Below are positions 60,281 to 61,273 of a stretch of DNA of 61,273 nt, piece by piece (the first letter of the stretch is position 1; each line of letters opens with the position of its first letter). Origin of the DNA: Defluviitaleaceae bacterium (GTDB taxonomy: Bacteria > Bacillota > Clostridia > Lachnospirales > WRAX01). The stretch is taken from assembly GCA_009780415.1 (NCBI GenBank), contig WRAC01000009.1, positions 1-61,273 on the forward strand, written 5' to 3'. The position numbers and the translations under genes were made by a program. Under the pieces are notes generated by a model. It worked only from the letters and a program-made list of their open reading frames with translations. It was not told where the DNA came from and did not search any database.

Positions 60281-61273
60281 ATCGCCCCAACCTCCCTTGC
60301 AATTAATTTAAACCCCCTTGTTGCTTCCCGCTGTTGGGCGGCGTAATTGGTTTCGGCGGTGTATATGTTTTGCGTAAGCGCGAAGCCGCCTTGCGTTCCC
60401 GCTTGCCCGCCGCGCCCCGCCGTGTAGGTTGTCGGGTCGGGTATCATGTCGCCGACGGCGTTTTGTACTTCCCGCCGAACTTCGCGCATTTCGTCGGCGA
60501 ATCCTATTCCAAGCCCCATTGCCATAAATTCGCCGATTTCCGCAAATACTTTTGAAGGGCTTGAAATTTTTAATTTCGCTTGCGCTTCCCTTACAAGGCG
60601 GTCAATTTCGTTGTTTACGTCCCGCCGCATATCCGACGAACCATTTATAAACCCTGTCGTAATGCCCCGCGCCATGTCTTGCCCTGCTTGTTGAAAGCGT
60701 CTTACCGCGCTGTTTTGGTTGTTATGGTCGGTCAAGGCGGTAATAATCGGGTTTATGGCGTTGTTTACCTCGCTTGAAATGCCATTTGCGCCCTCTTTAA
60801 TGCCGTTCGCCAACTGTTGCATTAAATCCTTGCCCGCCTGTACAAATTGCGGGTGCGCGTTCTTTATCGCGTCAACAATGGCTTTTATGATTTCGGGTAT
60901 AACTGCGTTAATTTGCGGAATAGCCGCCGTCATGCCCGCCGCTATTTGCTTGTTAATGTCTTCGCCCGCTGTCTTCAATTTTGGGTGTTCGGCGGTAAAC
61001 GCGGTAATAATGGCTTGCGTTATCTGCGGTACAACCTTTGTAACTTCGGGAATTGAAGACGTAAGCCCCGCCGCAACTTGTTTGTTAATGTCTTGCCCCG
61101 CTTGATTAATGCTTTGATGTTGCGCGGTGAACGCGGTTATTATCGCTTGCGTTATCTGCGGTACAACGGCGGTCACGGTCGGAATGGAAGACGTAAGCCC
61201 TGCGGCTATCTGCTTGTTAAGGTCTTCGCCCGCTTGTTTTATTTTGGCGTGTTCGGCTGTGAACGCGGTTATT
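60277..61273 (-). CDS. phage tape measure protein (C-terminal part)
   Basis: The reading frame is open to the right window edge; the last ~330 residues are seen. They consist of tandem 44-residue repeats (VVPQITQAIITAFTA, AGQDINKQVAAGL, TSSIP) followed by a region with ARGITTGFINGSSDMRRDV and the amphipathic helix with SSPSKVFAEIGEFMAMGLGI, a motif common at the end of tape measure proteins. The protein sets tail length and is ejected with DNA. It overlaps the distal tail gene by 4 nt. Confidence 0.85.
   Translation of the reverse strand, partial: ITAFTAEHAKIKQAGEDLNKQIAAGLTSSIPTVTAVVPQITQAIITAFTAQHQSINQAGQDINKQVAAGLTSSIPEVTKVVPQITQAIITAFTAEHPKLKTAGEDINKQIAAGMTAAIPQINAVIPEIIKAIVDAIKNAHPQFVQAGKDLMQQLANGIKEGANGISSEVNNAINPIITALTDHNNQNSAVRRFQQAGQDMARGITTGFINGSSDMRRDVNNEIDRLVREAQAKLKISSPSKVFAEIGEFMAMGLGIGFADEMREVRREVQNAVGDMIPDPTTYTAGRGGQAGTQGGFALTQNIYTAETNYAAQQREATRGFKLIAREVGAI
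60870..61273 (-). repeat. 132-bp tandem repeats in the tape measure gene
   Basis: At least three copies, the last truncated by the window edge. Period is 132 bp (44 codons): for example the sequence CTGCGGTACAAC recurs at 61024 and 61156. The copies are similar but not identical. Confidence 0.8.

Larger units (their letters stand above)
50557..61273. mobile_element. prophage, tail/lysis module with a diversity-generating retroelement (partial)
   Basis: A run of minus-strand genes with small gaps and overlaps: tape measure, tail, baseplate, variable receptor-binding protein, reverse transcriptase, adhesin-like protein, holin, endolysin. The base composition is richer in GCG and CGC codons than the host genes to the left. 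The left boundary is the 3' end of ssrA; the right part (head, replication, integrase) is outside the window. Long-tailed siphovirus-like morphology is suggested by the tape measure and distal tail genes. Confidence 0.88.

Noticed and set aside
1-61273. CRISPR array or insertion sequences
   Set aside because: No regularly spaced direct repeats with unique spacers, and no transposase-like reading frame, were found.

Overview
The window looks like the chromosome of an anaerobic, spore-forming Firmicute of the class Clostridia. The evidence is an alpha/beta-type small acid-soluble spore protein, SecG beside ssrA, the tsaE-tsaB-rimI and mutL-miaA clusters, strong AGGAGG ribosome binding sites, TTGACA/TATAAT promoters with 17-bp spacers, and a pyrrolysine-type methylamine methyltransferase. 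No 16S or other taxonomic marker is present, so genus and species cannot be given.

Layout. 1-3.3 kb: an autoregulated TetR gene with coaB and a DUF2520 Rossmann protein, then an unusual pair of a small sigma factor and a soluble MCP/CheW protein. 3.4-20.6 kb: a carbohydrate and accessory region with GH127, LacI, a decayed sugar-binding-protein fragment, a GH5 lipoprotein, a YczE-like membrane protein, a 1309-residue secreted metallophosphoesterase, AraC and MerR regulators with GyrI-like ligand domains, a frameshifted TlpA-like remnant, GH172 and a creatininase-family enzyme. 20.6-24.2 kb: a corrinoid methyltransferase operon. Its first gene, mttB, is interrupted by an in-frame UAG at the conserved pyrrolysine position. 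It is followed by a non-pyrrolysine MttB homologue and a corrinoid protein. 24.4-50.1 kb: mostly core genes (SASP, aldo/keto reductase, AI-2E-type exporter, ynbB-like, miaA, mutL, rqcP, HU, Lon-like protease, rimI, tsaB, tsaE, DUF445, ABC-F, tdh-ridA-kbl, rplM-rpsI, arcC, two tandem TldD/TldE pairs, secG).

50.2 kb to the end: ssrA (tmRNA), directly followed by a prophage that runs off the window. The visible part is the minus-strand tail and lysis module: tape measure, distal tail protein, Gp37-like tail protein, baseplate or receptor-binding protein, a lectin-fold variable protein, a reverse transcriptase, a putative carbohydrate-binding tail protein, a coiled-coil membrane protein, a holin candidate, a two-headed endolysin and a peptidoglycan-binding protein.

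The main discovery is a complete diversity-generating retroelement (DGR) in that prophage. The reverse transcriptase is at 54004-55095, the template repeat (TR) at 55230-55345 and the variable repeat (VR) at 55443-55558, in the last codons of the 520-residue lectin-like protein. TR and VR are 116 bp each and differ at 13 positions. All 13 differences fall on adenines of the TR sense strand, the signature of adenine-specific mutagenic retrohoming. They change 11 codons, and 7 of these are AAY in the TR. The system probably diversifies the phage's host-binding surface.

The second highlight is the UAG-containing mttB. In-frame continuity, position and a conserved context show that the UAG is read as pyrrolysine and is not a nonsense mutation. 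The next gene also ends in UAG, with the ATG of the corrinoid-protein gene immediately after it in the same frame, so read-through would fuse the two proteins.
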